A stretch of DNA of 64,000 nucleotides from Trichoplax sp. H2 (Eukaryota; Placozoa; Uniplacotomia; Trichoplacea), in assembly GCA_003344405.1 (NCBI GenBank), contig NOWV01000083.1:264312-328311 (forward strand), given 5' to 3'. The position numbers and the translations under genes were made by a program. Numbering within the stretch: the first letter of the stretch is position 1; each line of letters opens with the position of its first letter. Of this stretch, positions 1 through 13,189 are shown one piece after another. Below the pieces are notes generated by a model that was not told where the DNA came from, ran no database searches, and saw only the letters and a program-made list of their open reading frames with translations.

Positions 1-3000
1 GTTTACAAAAGCATTGCGCTCTACTGTTTGAGGTGGGTATCTAGTACTTCTCAGTATTTGTGAGGTTTTATTTTTACTCTGTTTATTAACTTACCTAATT
101 CTTTTCTGATTGCCTAAAATCAATATGGCTAATATAAATTAACAGGTTTCCAATCTACAATACGCATCTCCAGCTACTGTTTCCCGTTGCGGAATGGTCT
201 ATGTCGATCCGAAGAATTTAGGTTACGAACCCTACTGGCAAAAATGGTGTGGCGGGCGAACCAAAATTGAGAAAGAACATCTACGCCAATTATTTGCCAA
301 GTATGTTCCTAGTTGTATCGAGTTGATTACCGATGGAGATGCAGACGGCCGCCAGCAAAAGCGACTAAAAACTATCATACCTTTAACAACGTTGAATTTT
401 GTGCACCAGTTAACAGTTTTATTGGATGCATTGCTACCATTGCCTGAAACGAATACCATTTTAGATTCACGAGTTCTCGAAAGCCTTTTTATCAATAGCT
501 TAGTATGGTCGTTAGGGGCTGGCCTAGAAGAGGACAGTCGTGAAAAATTTGATCAATATGTCAAGTACATATCAGGTTTACAAACTATTGAGGAAGAAGG
601 TGTAGTAGTTGGCCCGGGTGAATTACCTGGTGCTATGCCAACATTGTATGATTATTATTTTGATGCGAATAAGAAAAAATGGATATCTTGGAACAGCATT
701 GTACCTCAATATGAACATAAACCAGAAGTTCGGTTTAATGATATTCTAGTACCAACTATGGATACAATACGTAATACTTGGTTGCTAGAACAGATGCGAA
801 AAGTAAAGCAACCGGTATTATTTGTAGGCGAAACCGGTACATCAAAATCAGCTACAATACATCATTTTCTGCGCCAACTTGATCAAGACAGCATATTTGT
901 ATTAAATATTAACTTTTCTTCGAGAACGACATCTTTGGATGTTCAACGTAATTTGGAAGCAAATATAGAAAAGCGAGCTAAAGATACATATGGTCCTCCA
1001 TCAGGCAAAAAGTTATTACTCTTTATGGACGATATGAATATGCCTCAAATTGATACTTATGGTACCCAACAGCCAATTGCTCTATTAAAATTATTATTAG
1101 AACGAGGCGGTATGTATGATCGTGGCAAAGATTTAAATTGGAAGTATATTAAAGATATTAGCTACATTGCTGCTATGGGTAAGCCTGGTGGCGGCCGACA
1201 TGAAGTTGATCCGCGCTTTATCTCTTTATTTAGTATATTTAATATAACGTTTCCAAGTGATGAATCACTAGATAAAATATTTTCGTCAATATTGCGCGGC
1301 CACCTCGAGGGATTTTCATCAACAATACAAGATCTCGTCCCTGATATTGCTGCAGCGACTTTGACCATTTATAAGCAAGTTGTCAAGACGTTGCTACCAA
1401 CGCCATCCAAATTTCATTACATCTTTAATTTGCGTGATCTGTCGCGTGTCTATCAAGGTTTATGTATGACGGTACCCGAAAAATTTGACAATCCTAAGCA
1501 ATTTATACGCGTATGGAGGAATGAATGTTTACGTGTATTCCATGATCGATTGATATCGGAAGACGATAAAACTACTGTGCAGAATTTTATAGGCGAAATC
1601 ATTAACGATAAAATGTCACAATATAATGAATATGTTATGAAAAATCCAATATTATTTGGTGATTTGCGTACAACGTTTAGTTCAACGGAAGCACGATTAT
1701 ACGAAGATCTCGAAAGTTATCAAATTGTTCAAAGTATTGGCAATGAAATATTAGAAGAATATAACTTCAAGAACACTACCATGAGATTGGTGCTATTTGA
1801 AGATGCTATCGAACATTTAGTACGCATCCATCGCATTTTACGCATGGATCAAGGGCATGCATTATTAGTCGGTGTTGGCGGTAGCGGCAAGCAATCACTA
1901 ACACGTCTTGCAGCATATACCGCAAATTACCGTGTTTTTGAGATAACTTTATTTCGCGGTTATGCTGAGTATGACTTCCGTGAAGATTTAAAATCATTGT
2001 ATCATCTCTTAGGTATTGAAAACAGAAAGGTTGTTTTCCTATTTTCGGATGCTCATGTTGTTCAAGAGGGATTTCTCGAACTAATCAATAACATGTTAAC
2101 TTCGGGTATGGTACCGGCACTTTTTGCTGAAGATGAGCGAGAGACTATTATTGGCCAAATGCGTGATGAAGCGTTTTCTGCAGGTTATCCTCCTGCTAAA
2201 GAAAGTGTTTGGCAATACTTTATTAATAAATGTGCCAATAACTTACATATTATATTATCTATGTCGCCTGTTGGTGATACATTAAGAAACCGTTGTCGTC
2301 ATTTCCCAGGGTTGGTAAATAATGCTAGTATTGACTGGTACATGGCATGGCCTCGACAAGCTTTATTTGCCGTTGCTTCCGTCTTTTTAGGCGAAGGCCA
2401 TAACAAGAGCGTACCGGATGAACATCGTCAACAAATAATTGAACATGTAGTATATGTTCACAAATCAGTGCAAGAGTACAGTCGTGAATTTTTGCAAAAG
2501 TTGAGACGTATAAATTATGTAACGCCTAAAAACTACTTAGACTTTATAAACACATATACAAGGTTGTTAGAAGAGAAAGATCAATCCTTACACGAACAGT
2601 GCCAACGATTAGAAGGTGGTCTCACGAAGTTAATCGAAGCTAGTGAAGCACTAAAAGAATTAAATCAAAAATTGGAAATACAAAAAGTAGCTGTAACGCA
2701 GAAAACTATCGCATGTGAAAGATTGCTAGAAGAAATCAGTACCCGTACACAGGAGGTAACTGAAAAGAAAGAATTAGCCATTGCTAAAAGTATCGATATT
2801 GAAGAGCAACATAAGATCATACAAGTAGAAAAGGCAGCGGCTGAAACAGCGTTAAATGAAGCGTTACCAGCATTAGAAGAAGCTCGACTAGCATTACAAG
2901 ATATTGATCGTTCTGATGTCACTGAATTTCGTTCATTTGCTTCTCCGCCTAAAGCTGTTCGAACTGTCTCCGAATGTATCGTTGTTTTACACGGTATAAA

Positions 3001-6000
3001 AGAGGTATCATGGAAGACGGCTAAATCAATCATGTCGGATGTTAACTTTCTGCGATCGCTTCAAAATATTAACGCTGATAAACTATCCTCAACACAAGTT
3101 AAGACCGTTAAAACTTTTTTGAAAGAATTAGATATAACACCTGAACGCATGAGTGATATTAGTCGCGCTGGTTCTGGTTTATTACGGTTTGTCTTGGCAG
3201 TTATAGGTTATTGCGACGTTGCAAGGGAAATTAAACCAAAACGCGAAAAGGTAGCTCGGCTTGAGAAAAACTGTAACACTAGTAAGCGTGAACTAGATCG
3301 CATTCAGCGAGAAGTTGCTTCACTAGAAGCTGAATTAAAAGAATTGACCGATCGTCATCAACAAACAACGATCGATCGTGGACGTTTACAGGAAGAGACC
3401 GAAATTATGGAACGCCGCTTAATTGCAGCTGATAAACTAATAACAGGTCTAGGATCGGAGAAAGTGCGCTGGAAAGTTGATCTTGATCAATTAAAAGAAA
3501 AACGCGTTCGTTTATTAGGTGATTGTTTATTGTCATCTGCGTTTTTATGCTATATGGGAGCCTTTAGTTGGGATTTCAGAAAAGAAATGATCAACAATAA
3601 CTGGGAACAAGATTTATTAAAACGAGAAATACCATTAAGTCAACCGTATAAATGTGAAGATTTATTGACTGACGATGTCGAAATTAGTCGTTGGACATCA
3701 GAGTCTTTACCACCTGATGAATTATCTATTCAAAATGGCATCTTGACAACGCGTTGCAGCCGTTTTCCATTATGTATTGACCCTCAACAACAAGCATTTA
3801 ATTGGATTCTAAAGAAAGAGAGTCAATCTAATTTGAAGATCACAACCTTTAATGACAGCGACTTTTTAAAACAATTAGAATTAGCTATTAAGTACGGCTT
3901 CCCAATATTGTTTAAAGATATCGATGAATATATTGACCCTGTAATTGAAAATGTTTTAACTAAAAACATCCAAGGTGAAAGCGGTCGCCAATATATCTTA
4001 TTGGGGGATAAAGAAATTGATTATGATCCTCATTTTAGGCTTTATCTTAATACCAAGTTGGCTAATCCAAAATATACGCCAGGGGTATTTGGTAAAGCTA
4101 TGATCATTAATTACACCGTTACTTTGGAAGGTTTAGAAGATCAGTTATTAAGTGTTATTGTTAAGTTTGAGCGTCGTGAGTTAGAAGAACAACGAGAGCG
4201 TTTAATACAACAAACAAGTGATAATAAACGTTTATTAAAAGATCTTGAGGATACATTACTGCGTGAACTAGCTACATCAACGGGTAATATGTTGGATAAT
4301 TCTGAATTAGTGCAAACATTAGAAAATACCAAGACTAAAGCTACCGAAGTTTCCGATAAATTGAGTCTGGCAGAAAAAAATTCAGCCGATATTGATAAAT
4401 TACGCGATGGATATCGACCAGCAGCCAAATTAGGCGCCGTTCTCTTTTTTGTCCTATCAGATATGGCAGTTATTAACAATATGTATCAGTATTCATTGGC
4501 TTCATTTTTAGATGTTTTTGAATTTTCCTTACGTAAAAGCATGCCCGATTCCATATTATCAAAGCGGTTGAAAAATATTATGGAAACTATGAAACAAAAT
4601 ATTTACAATTATGCTTGTACTGGCTTATTCGAAAAGCATAAATTGTTATTATCATTTCAAATGACTATAAAATTAATGCAATCACAACAAAAATTATCAC
4701 AGGATGAATTGGATTTCTTTATTAAAGGTAGTATTGCATTGGAAAAAAATCCATTACCGCGACCTGAATGGATACCAGAACAAGGTTGGGAAGATTTACA
4801 GCAGTTATGTCAGCAATTTCCTCAACGGTATGAACATTTATTTGATGACATTGTTCAACACGAATCCAAATGGAAGGAATGGTTTGATCATGATACTCCT
4901 GAAGTATTGCCGTTACCACTCCAATATGAAAATCAATGCAGTTCGTTTCAGAAGTTATGCTTGTTGAGATGCTTTCGTGTGGATCGTTGCTATCGAGCTA
5001 TGACCCATTTTGTAGCTCAGCAAATGGGGGAAAAATTTGTTACACCTCCAGTTATCAGTTACGAAGCAATATTTGAACAATCAACACCATATTCACCAAT
5101 TGTATTTATTTTAAGTCCAGGATCTGATCCAGCTGGTGATCTTGTCAAATTAGCTGAGCGTTCTGGTTTCGGAGGTAATCGTTTAAAATTTCTTGCGATG
5201 GGTCAAGGACAAGAAACCGCAGCAATTCAATTATTGGAAACGGCGTTAAGTCGTGGCCAGTGGTTAATGTTGCAAAATTGTCATTTATTAGTTAAATGGT
5301 TATATCAGTTAGAGAAGGTGCTAGAACGTATAAGTAAACCTCATCCTGATTTCCGTTTATGGTTGACGACAGCACCAATACAAGATTTCCCTATTGGTAT
5401 ATTGCAGCGATCATTGAAAGTAGTTACTGAACCGCCTAATGGTTTAAAACTAAACTTGCGTAATACATATCACAAAATATCTAATAATGCATTAATTGAG
5501 TGTCCACACGAGGCATTCCCAACATTGGTATTCGCATTAAGTTTTTTTCATGCTGTAGTTCAAGAGCGACGCAAATATGGTAAAATTGGTTGGAATATAC
5601 CATATGATTTTAATGAATCTGATTTTCGCGTCTCAATGAACATTTTACGAACATATTTGATCAAGGCTTTCGATCAACATGATGTAAAGATACCATGGGG
5701 TAGCTTAAAGTACTTAATCGGCGAAGTTATGTATGGTGGCCGTGTAATTGATAGCTTTGATCGACGTGTCTTAATCACATATATGGATGAATACATGGGT
5801 GATTTTATATTTGATACGTTTCAACCATTCCATTTTTATTATCAAGACCAACATACCGATTATCATATTCCTACAGCTGCTGGTACATCACGCGATAAGT
5901 GCCTGGACTACATTGAATCATTACCTCTTGATAATACTCCTGAGGTATTTGGCTTGCATCCGAATGCTGAGATTGGTTACTACACCGAAGCAGCGAAAGA

Positions 6001-7332
6001 TATCTGGTCACAGTTAGTCGAATTACAACCACAGACAAGTATATCCACCACTGGGATAAGCCGTGACAATTTTATTAGCAGTATAACAAGTGACATTCAA
6101 TCTAAAATCCCCAAACAATTTGATATTGATGCCGTAAAAAAGCAGCTTGGTAAAGAGATATCGCCAACAGCAGTTGTTTTGCTACAGGAAATAGAACGGT
6201 TTAATAAATTAATTGAAAAAATGACTCGGTCACTGAGCGAATTGCAAAAGGCATTTATGGGAGAGATTGGTATGAGTCACGAGCTGGATGATGTTGCATC
6301 TGCGTTATATAATGGCAGAATACCACAGGTTTGGAGAAATTTAGCTCCAGCAACATTAAAATCGCTGGGTAATTGGATTATACACTTTATGCAACGACAT
6401 AAGCAATATGAGGATTGGATACAGGAAGAACCTATCGTACTATGGTTACCTGGTCTACATGTACCAGAATCTTATTTAACAGCTTTAATACAAGCAACAT
6501 GCCGAAAAAATGGTTGGCCACTAGATAAGTCTACTCTGTACACGGTTGTTACGAAATGGAATAGTCCTGATATTGTCACCGAAAAGCCTCACAGCGGATG
6601 TTATATAAGTGGCCTTTACTTGGAAGGTGCAGCATGGAACACTGCCAAGAGTTGTTTAATCAAGCAGAAACCTAAGCAACTGATTCAAAAATTACCGATA
6701 TTGAAAGTGACACCTATAGAATCTAATCGACTAAAATTGCAGGTAAGATTGCTTTTCCGTGTTATCATAATAGTTCCATCCCATGTTCAACTTGCGATAT
6801 TAATCAATACTATGATTTACATTAGAATACTTCATTGCATTACTTCTTATAAATCAAGAATTTACAATTCCTGTATTTAAATAATTCATTTCTGCTAATA
6901 TGAATCAGCTACAATTTTCATATAGATTTTACATACTCGTTTGTTTTGTAAATACAAATAGTACAACATTTCTACTATATTATGACGTGCGCATATACGC
7001 ATATTGGTTTATGTCAATTTGCTCTCAGCACGGATACGTTTGCGCTTGATAGTCAAAAAATCAGTAGGGCATAGTTTAGTCATAAGAACGCAATAGAATA
7101 ACAGAGTCAAGTTTGTAAATTTTATAAGATCTAGTTAATGTAGTCTTAAAATTTTCTGATATATTTGATCTTCATGCTCCATCAGAACACTTTTAGAGCG
7201 CCTGTTTACACTACCTCACAACGACGAAATAGCATGGGTAAAGGATTAGTTTTTGAAGCCGATCTTGCAACTGGAGAACATAGCTCGCATTGGGTACTGC
7301 AGGGTGTCTGTTTAACTTTAAATTCAGATTAA
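1..7332 (+). CDS. DNAH10: Axonemal dynein heavy chain 10, C-terminal part (5' end outside window)
   Basis: Motor half of an inner-arm axonemal dynein heavy chain, which walks on doublet microtubules in motile cilia. Exons: 1-32 (partial, reading frame from base 3), 146-6742 and 7186-7332, giving 2257 residues to the stop. The first exon ends in LLFE and joins [17 protein letters not shown], the conserved end of AAA2. AAA3 follows with P-loop GETGTSKS (near 827-850) and AAA4 with GVGGSGKQS (near 1871-1897). The coiled-coil stalk and microtubule-binding tip span about 2560-3480 and contain [12 protein letters not shown] and [21 protein letters not shown]5, AAA6 and the C-terminal domain complete it, with NAEIGYYT and the end [12 protein letters not shown]. 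Many segments match DNAH10 rather than other dyneins as I remember them. The 6.6-kb uninterrupted exon is unusual. The AAA3 P-loop has Ser where Gly usually precedes Lys. Confidence 0.95.
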
Positions 7333-9085
7333 ATAACTTCTACTAAAAATAGTTTCCTAGTGATTCACTTCTTTGTATTTGCCTATTTAAGTTTCAATAG
7401 CAGAAATTTTTATTGATGTACTTATACTCTGTACGTTCTATACCGCTATCATCGTTTATAAACTTTATTAATAATATTTCACTTTAAATCAAAACGTACG
7501 TTAGCCATTATAAAGAAAACTTACTATTAATTGTAGTAATTTAGACATTAACAATTTTATCATTAGCAACCATGCAGGAGTGCTAAGGTTTTTTATATGT
7601 AATACTTTCCAATTTTTAAACTACAGCAGTATCCTATAATTATTGTCGCTAATTCTTACAACTTGCTATCATAATCTTATGTACATACTCTCATATATAA
7701 TTTCTTTATACCACACAATGCTCTAAGTTTTTATCTGGAACGCCAATGTCACATATGCAGTTCTTGGATCTCATTGATTACCACTTATTTATCGTACTTC
7801 GATTTTATTTTTATAAATTCTACGCAATACATATATTATTAAGATCGATGCCAAATATCAATTATTAAATTAATTCTTTCAACTCCATTTGTACTTTGAA
7901 TAAAATAATAAACTGTTATGATAAGATAATCCCTTCGCTTAAGCTATGCTAAAGAGTTTCATGTTACACTTTTCTATTACATTTTTTATTATCGTAAATT
8001 ATCGTAAGTCATATGTAGCAAATTTGCTGTGCAGGAAACTATTAGAATGAACTCGTTACTGTCTGATAATGACGTCAATGAAAGAAATATGAACTAAAGC
8101 AAAGTTTTTGCAAGTTCTTAATTTTTTCATCTAATTAGCTTTTCAGAACGATGGGAGATTTAGGATTTGAGGAGACTCCTATTGATGTAGTAGTTCAAAC
8201 GGAAACTTGCTTTTGTATTTATTTATTTATTTAACTAGATATCATTAAATGAATATTCTTTAAATGAAAAGACATAATATGGCAATAGATTATACCATAG
8301 TATTCATTGCGCAATGACGGTTCTCTGTTGCCATAGAAACCATCTAATCAGTAAGATAGAAAATAATCACTGCATACTGTACTTGCCTGCGTTAATAATT
8401 ATATATATTCTATGTAGTTTCGTGAGATACCGTAAGCCATTACTAAGATTAATATTAGGAGGACATATTGACAAATACGGATGACACTCGCTGAAGAATT
8501 TTAATAAAGAAGAATAGATTAGTAAATTGCCGTCCTGTTGTGTTACAGTTCAAAACTTGCTTTTCCGTGATAATACTGATGTAAAGTATACCCTATTTCA
8601 AGGTGATTTAGATTCATAAACATCTAGGTCGATTTTTGTTAAAGGTTAGTAGTATATTTTCGAAGAGTTTTTATAAAACACTTAAATACAATCTACTTTC
8701 GATAACTTATCCTTTAGTTTTGTATTTTAATCCAATCAGGAATAGCATTGCATCTTTCTCTATTGGTAGCAAATTAATGACGATGTGTAATTTAATTAAA
8801 TTTCAGCGTACTTGTTTGCCAAAGTTGTTTATCACAAGGCTAACTTAGATTTTATTTCCATCACTAGGATTGATCAAGTATTGGTTAGGAGAGATCACTA
8901 TACGCGTATTTAATTTAGGCAGCGTATTGGTAAACGCAGCCAATTAGGTTATCTTCACACCACAACTGCTGTGCTTCACCATTCTAGCCATATTTTTGAT
9001 GGTTATAAGCAGTCCGTTATTGTGAAATTACCATATCGAATAGAGCGATATAATATAACTACGATATTAAATAGGAAAAGTCTCA
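7333..9085. other. Intergenic, DNAH10 to CCDC74-like gene
   Basis: AT-rich spacer between two same-strand genes. No complete gene is visible. Short open stretches after AG dinucleotides (8156-8215, 8550-8601) look weakly coding but cannot be joined into a model with a start. An ATG-less open frame (about 8909-9088) runs into the start of the next gene in another frame. They may be 5' UTR exons. Almost no TACTGTA-type repeats occur here. Confidence 0.5.
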
Positions 9086-12000
9086 ATGTCACGAAGTTAT
9101 AATTTACCTCCCTTGGTAAATGCGCCTTCCTGGTCCCGATCGCGGCTCGAGCGTCATAAAATTCCGCGATCGGTAAATCGTGATAATATAACTCCATCAT
9201 CCACCATAGTCGATCCAGTTATTCAAATGGATGGCAAGTTGTTACCCGTACCAGATGGGGCGAATCCTGAACAGAGGATACGACATTTAGATAAAAGCAT
9301 TGAATTTTTAAAAGAACAACATGCCGATATATTAAAGGGATTGCATAAGGAAATAGAAGGATTGCAATCAGAAAATAAAGGTAGCGTAAGAAATACACCT
9401 CCTATAACAAATATGACTTACAGTATATCTTACTGAAATATAGTGCTCAGTTCTATAATTTGTTCTACAAGTTATAAACGGTAATTTCTTTGGCTGAACG
9501 ATATCTATTGATGTCTTATTACGTTAAATATTCAACATACGAGCATAATTTCATTTATTAGTGTTAAAGCAAGGATTATAATACTAACAGCCGATCTTAA
9601 AAGTATTGGAGCTCTTTTTTTATAATTATGGTAGTGATAGACGCATCGGGTTTACCTTTATTCATAATACCATTTTGTGATACCTGCATCTTTAATGCCA
9701 GATACTGTTATATCGGCAGCTATTGAAATTGAAGGTGGTAAAACCATATCTTTAGAATACCATATCTATGAAAATTTTTGATTGTAGTTCTGCTAGCTTC
9801 GATAGCAGTTCTTGTATCATATATTGTATAAATATCATAAATTTATTTACATATTGTTGCTCTCTGACCATTCTTCTATCATGATCGTAATGCACCGTAT
9901 TCTAAAATAGTAAATAAACTCGTAATATCCGTATAAAATCTAGTACAGTTTACTCTTATGATACTTTAATGCATGTCGTACTAAATCACGTTGTATTTTT
10001 TACTTATTTTTATGCCTTGATTTATCAGTTAGGCTGAATTAGCATCGTTTTGTTATTGCTGCTTAATTACTATTCATATACATACGAGTACATACGCCCA
10101 TCTGTTACTTTCTTGTAACTGCATACATTCTCACTAAGTTTCATGAATGTAACTGCTCTTTCAGTGATCGCTTTCCATTAGCGTAACTAGTACGATATTT
10201 TTTGTATTTCTTGCACTTAGCATACCGATCGATTCAATATTTCTAATTATAACTATTACCTTTTACTTATCTCATACTATTCTTCAAAATTTCATTAGCT
10301 CTGTATTGCTTTTGGTATTTATAGTTATTATGTTTTATAAACGTTACGACAATGATGAAATGTAAATCGTAAGATTTAGTGATCTCGACTTTCTTTCCGA
10401 TTTCTCACGCAATATAATGACCGTCATTGTGAATACTTTAATGTCATCATTCATTATTTGTCAGCATCGTATATTATACTAGACTGAGAGTATTACTGTA
10501 GTATTACTGTAGTATTTACTGTTGTAATGGAAATGCTGTTTTCTATAATAATTCGCAACGACATACTATAGTTCTGTTATTTTCTCTTATGCTAAAACAT
10601 AATACAAACGTAGATGATAGCCTAAAAGTTTACTGAATCGAAATGTAGATCGATTTTCGCTATAACATGGAATAAATTCTCTTTTCTTCAAACAGAATTA
10701 CAACTGAAAGTCATAATAAATCAAAGACTGTCGACTAAGCCAGGTAGTATGTAATTGTATGAGGACTTAGGCTTTTAAGCTGGAATATTTTAATCAGTAT
10801 GCTTTTAATTATTTCAGCTATACCAATTACTAATCTAATTTATAACTTTTACTGATTTCATTTTCATGTACACATCAATGATGTAAATATTGAGCTTATC
10901 GAACGTTAAATTTTTAAATTCCAGGCTCTATTTCAGATAATAATTCTAGCCAAGGCTCAAGAAATGGCTCAAGTGTCAGCATGAGTTCCAGTATGCATCT
11001 GTACAGCTGTGATAATAAATCTAATAGTTTCATTTTCTGTATAGTAACACTGGCGTAAAAAAATCTATAGATATTAAGTAGAAAAGAAAATTTGACGAAT
11101 TCATTTAATGAAAATTTTATATCTAATGTATTAATTTAACATATTATAACGCTAGCTCATGGATCTAAGATTAATGAAATGAAAATAGCATCATTAACAG
11201 CAGAGATTAAAGGCCTTCATGAAGAGTTATCCGAGTCACAAAAAATGAACTCAAATCTTTTTAAACTGTTAGAAGATAAAGAAAAGTATGTCATTTCTAT
11301 CAATACACAGTATTTGTTTTTTTGTATCAAGTCATTTACAATATCTAATGCAATGTTTGTACATGTTGCAATTGTTTTCAGATTGCTAGCAATGTCGTTA
11401 AATGATACAAAAAAAGATGAATTGATAGATGAGAAACAACTTGATATCATTGGCTTGGCGACGGCTGAAGAGTTACCATCTTCCTTATCTGAATGCCAAG
11501 CGGTTATTAAATACTTAAAGTTGAAAAGTTTTCAAGATCAGACAGAGGTAAGAAGAAAATTCTATTGCATCAACTTTCAATTTGAAAAAGACCTTTTGAC
11601 TGCTTGTATGAGCGAAAGCTTTTGATTGTAAATACCAAAATAGCTTCGGATAAATTTTTATTTCGCGTATTATTATCTTAATATTAAGTTGCAACGCCTA
11701 AAAAATAATCTAAGAGAAGCACTTTACTCCGATAAATGGACACCAGATGCATTCTTAATGGCTAAGGCTTATATCCACGAAAATGATTCTTCTAGGGAAG
11801 TGTAAGTAAAAATTTTTAGCTGCTAGCAATATATTCGTATTTGCTGTATTTATTGTATATTGTTATAGTGAACGTCGATCGTATCTAAGTCGAGATTCTT
11901 ATAAGTACAGTGCAATATCATGTTTCTATATATCCTTACTGGGCCACTATTTGTCGCATCATGAAGTATATGATTAAGTAGTTGATGGTTATTTATCTTT

Positions 12001-13189
12001 TACTACATGTTAACTAAAAGGAGGACTTAATTTTCATCACTGAATAGCTCTCTCTAAAATTGAATCGATATCTACAATATTTCCATAGGCGTTATTTTGC
12101 TTTAGCCAATAAGTGTCTTTTATGAGCGCTTTATATTGCAATGACAGCAATACTGTAATTTTGAAAATTCCGTAACTGATAGATGTTCATTGTTCAATGA
12201 TTTGCTGTAGATACATAAATGTTATAATGTGTAATGATTATATATTGATTACAAGTACATTGGACTGAATCGATATCATGATATCAAAACGAACTTTTGC
12301 AGGAACATAAAGCACATGTAATTGCAGTACGCGTCCGTTAGTAATACATAAGGACATAATCGTATTCATCATTTATTAGAAGAGATCTTGTTATAACACT
12401 TTAAATAGCTTTATGATCGTGTAGACTTTCTTGAAATGATTCTGTAGTATCTTCTGATTACGATTTTGGGTTAATTCACAAATAATGGTAGCCCATAAGA
12501 CTGCAAAACTAACTGAAACTAAATTTTTTCACTTTACTTTTCTAATACTAAAGTAGTAAAACTGTATTATTAATTCCCTTTAAACACTGTGTTTGGTTGA
12601 AAAAGGTAACTGAGGCGCTTAAATTTGTGCTAATATTACTTATACATTTATTCATTGCAAGGGCACACTTTCTAACAATACGAACACAAGTTGATCTAAT
12701 AATCATAAAATGATGAATCCTAATTTGATCATACGAGCTATATTACGTAGATTAACTGAGGTCTTACGAATTTCATATTGAAATTTGCAGCATAACAAAC
12801 TCTAATCTGCCATTAATTCACGAACGAAAGCCGTAAGTATTTAAAAATATAACTTCCTAATCATTTACATATCAAGTATGTATTTTCATAGTAATTTCGA
12901 TATAGCGAGTTATTAGCATATTTAGCTAATACATCAAATAATTTTTTCGTAGAATTATACTTTATACAGATAATGTATGTAAAAAGAGTAACGTGGTGTT
13001 TGAGATTACATATTTATACTGTTCAATTAATCCGTTTTAATTGGCATTTTGTATAGCCAAGGTTTTTTATATGTTGATCCATCATCTGTTCCACCAATGA
13101 AACCCAAGGCGGCAAGCCGTGCAGTCATTCAATACAAGAGAACGCAAGCAGCTCAAAAAGCGAGATTAAGGAAAGAGGTTCTTCAATGA
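9086..13189 (+). CDS. Coiled-coil protein of the CCDC74/CCDC92 family
   Basis: Eight exons: 9086-9380, 10696-10743, 10925-10990, 11156-11285, 11382-11547, 11689-11801, 12791-12832 and 13057-13189. All phases agree and give 330 residues. Residues about 60-105 form a coiled coil containing EFLKEQHADILKGLHKEIEG and then ENKELQLKVIINQ, matching the CCDC74/92 N-terminal domain. A Ser-rich linker follows (SSQGSRNGSSVSMSS), then a second coil (IASLTAEIKGLHEELSE). The C-terminal block has LPLIHERKP and ends AQKARLRKEVLQ, like the CCDC74 C-terminal domain. Relatives are associated with centrosomes or cilia, which would fit the DNAH10 neighbour; function here is inferred. The 96-nt intron 11286-11381 is in frame without a stop, and the 42-nt exon is phase-symmetric, so both could vary in transcripts. 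Confidence 0.85.

Noticed and set aside
8046-8602. Coding-like fragments upstream of the CCDC74-like gene
   Set aside because: Fragments behind AG sites (GDLGFEETPIDVV, NLLFRDNTDVKY) could not be linked with consistent phase and a start codon.
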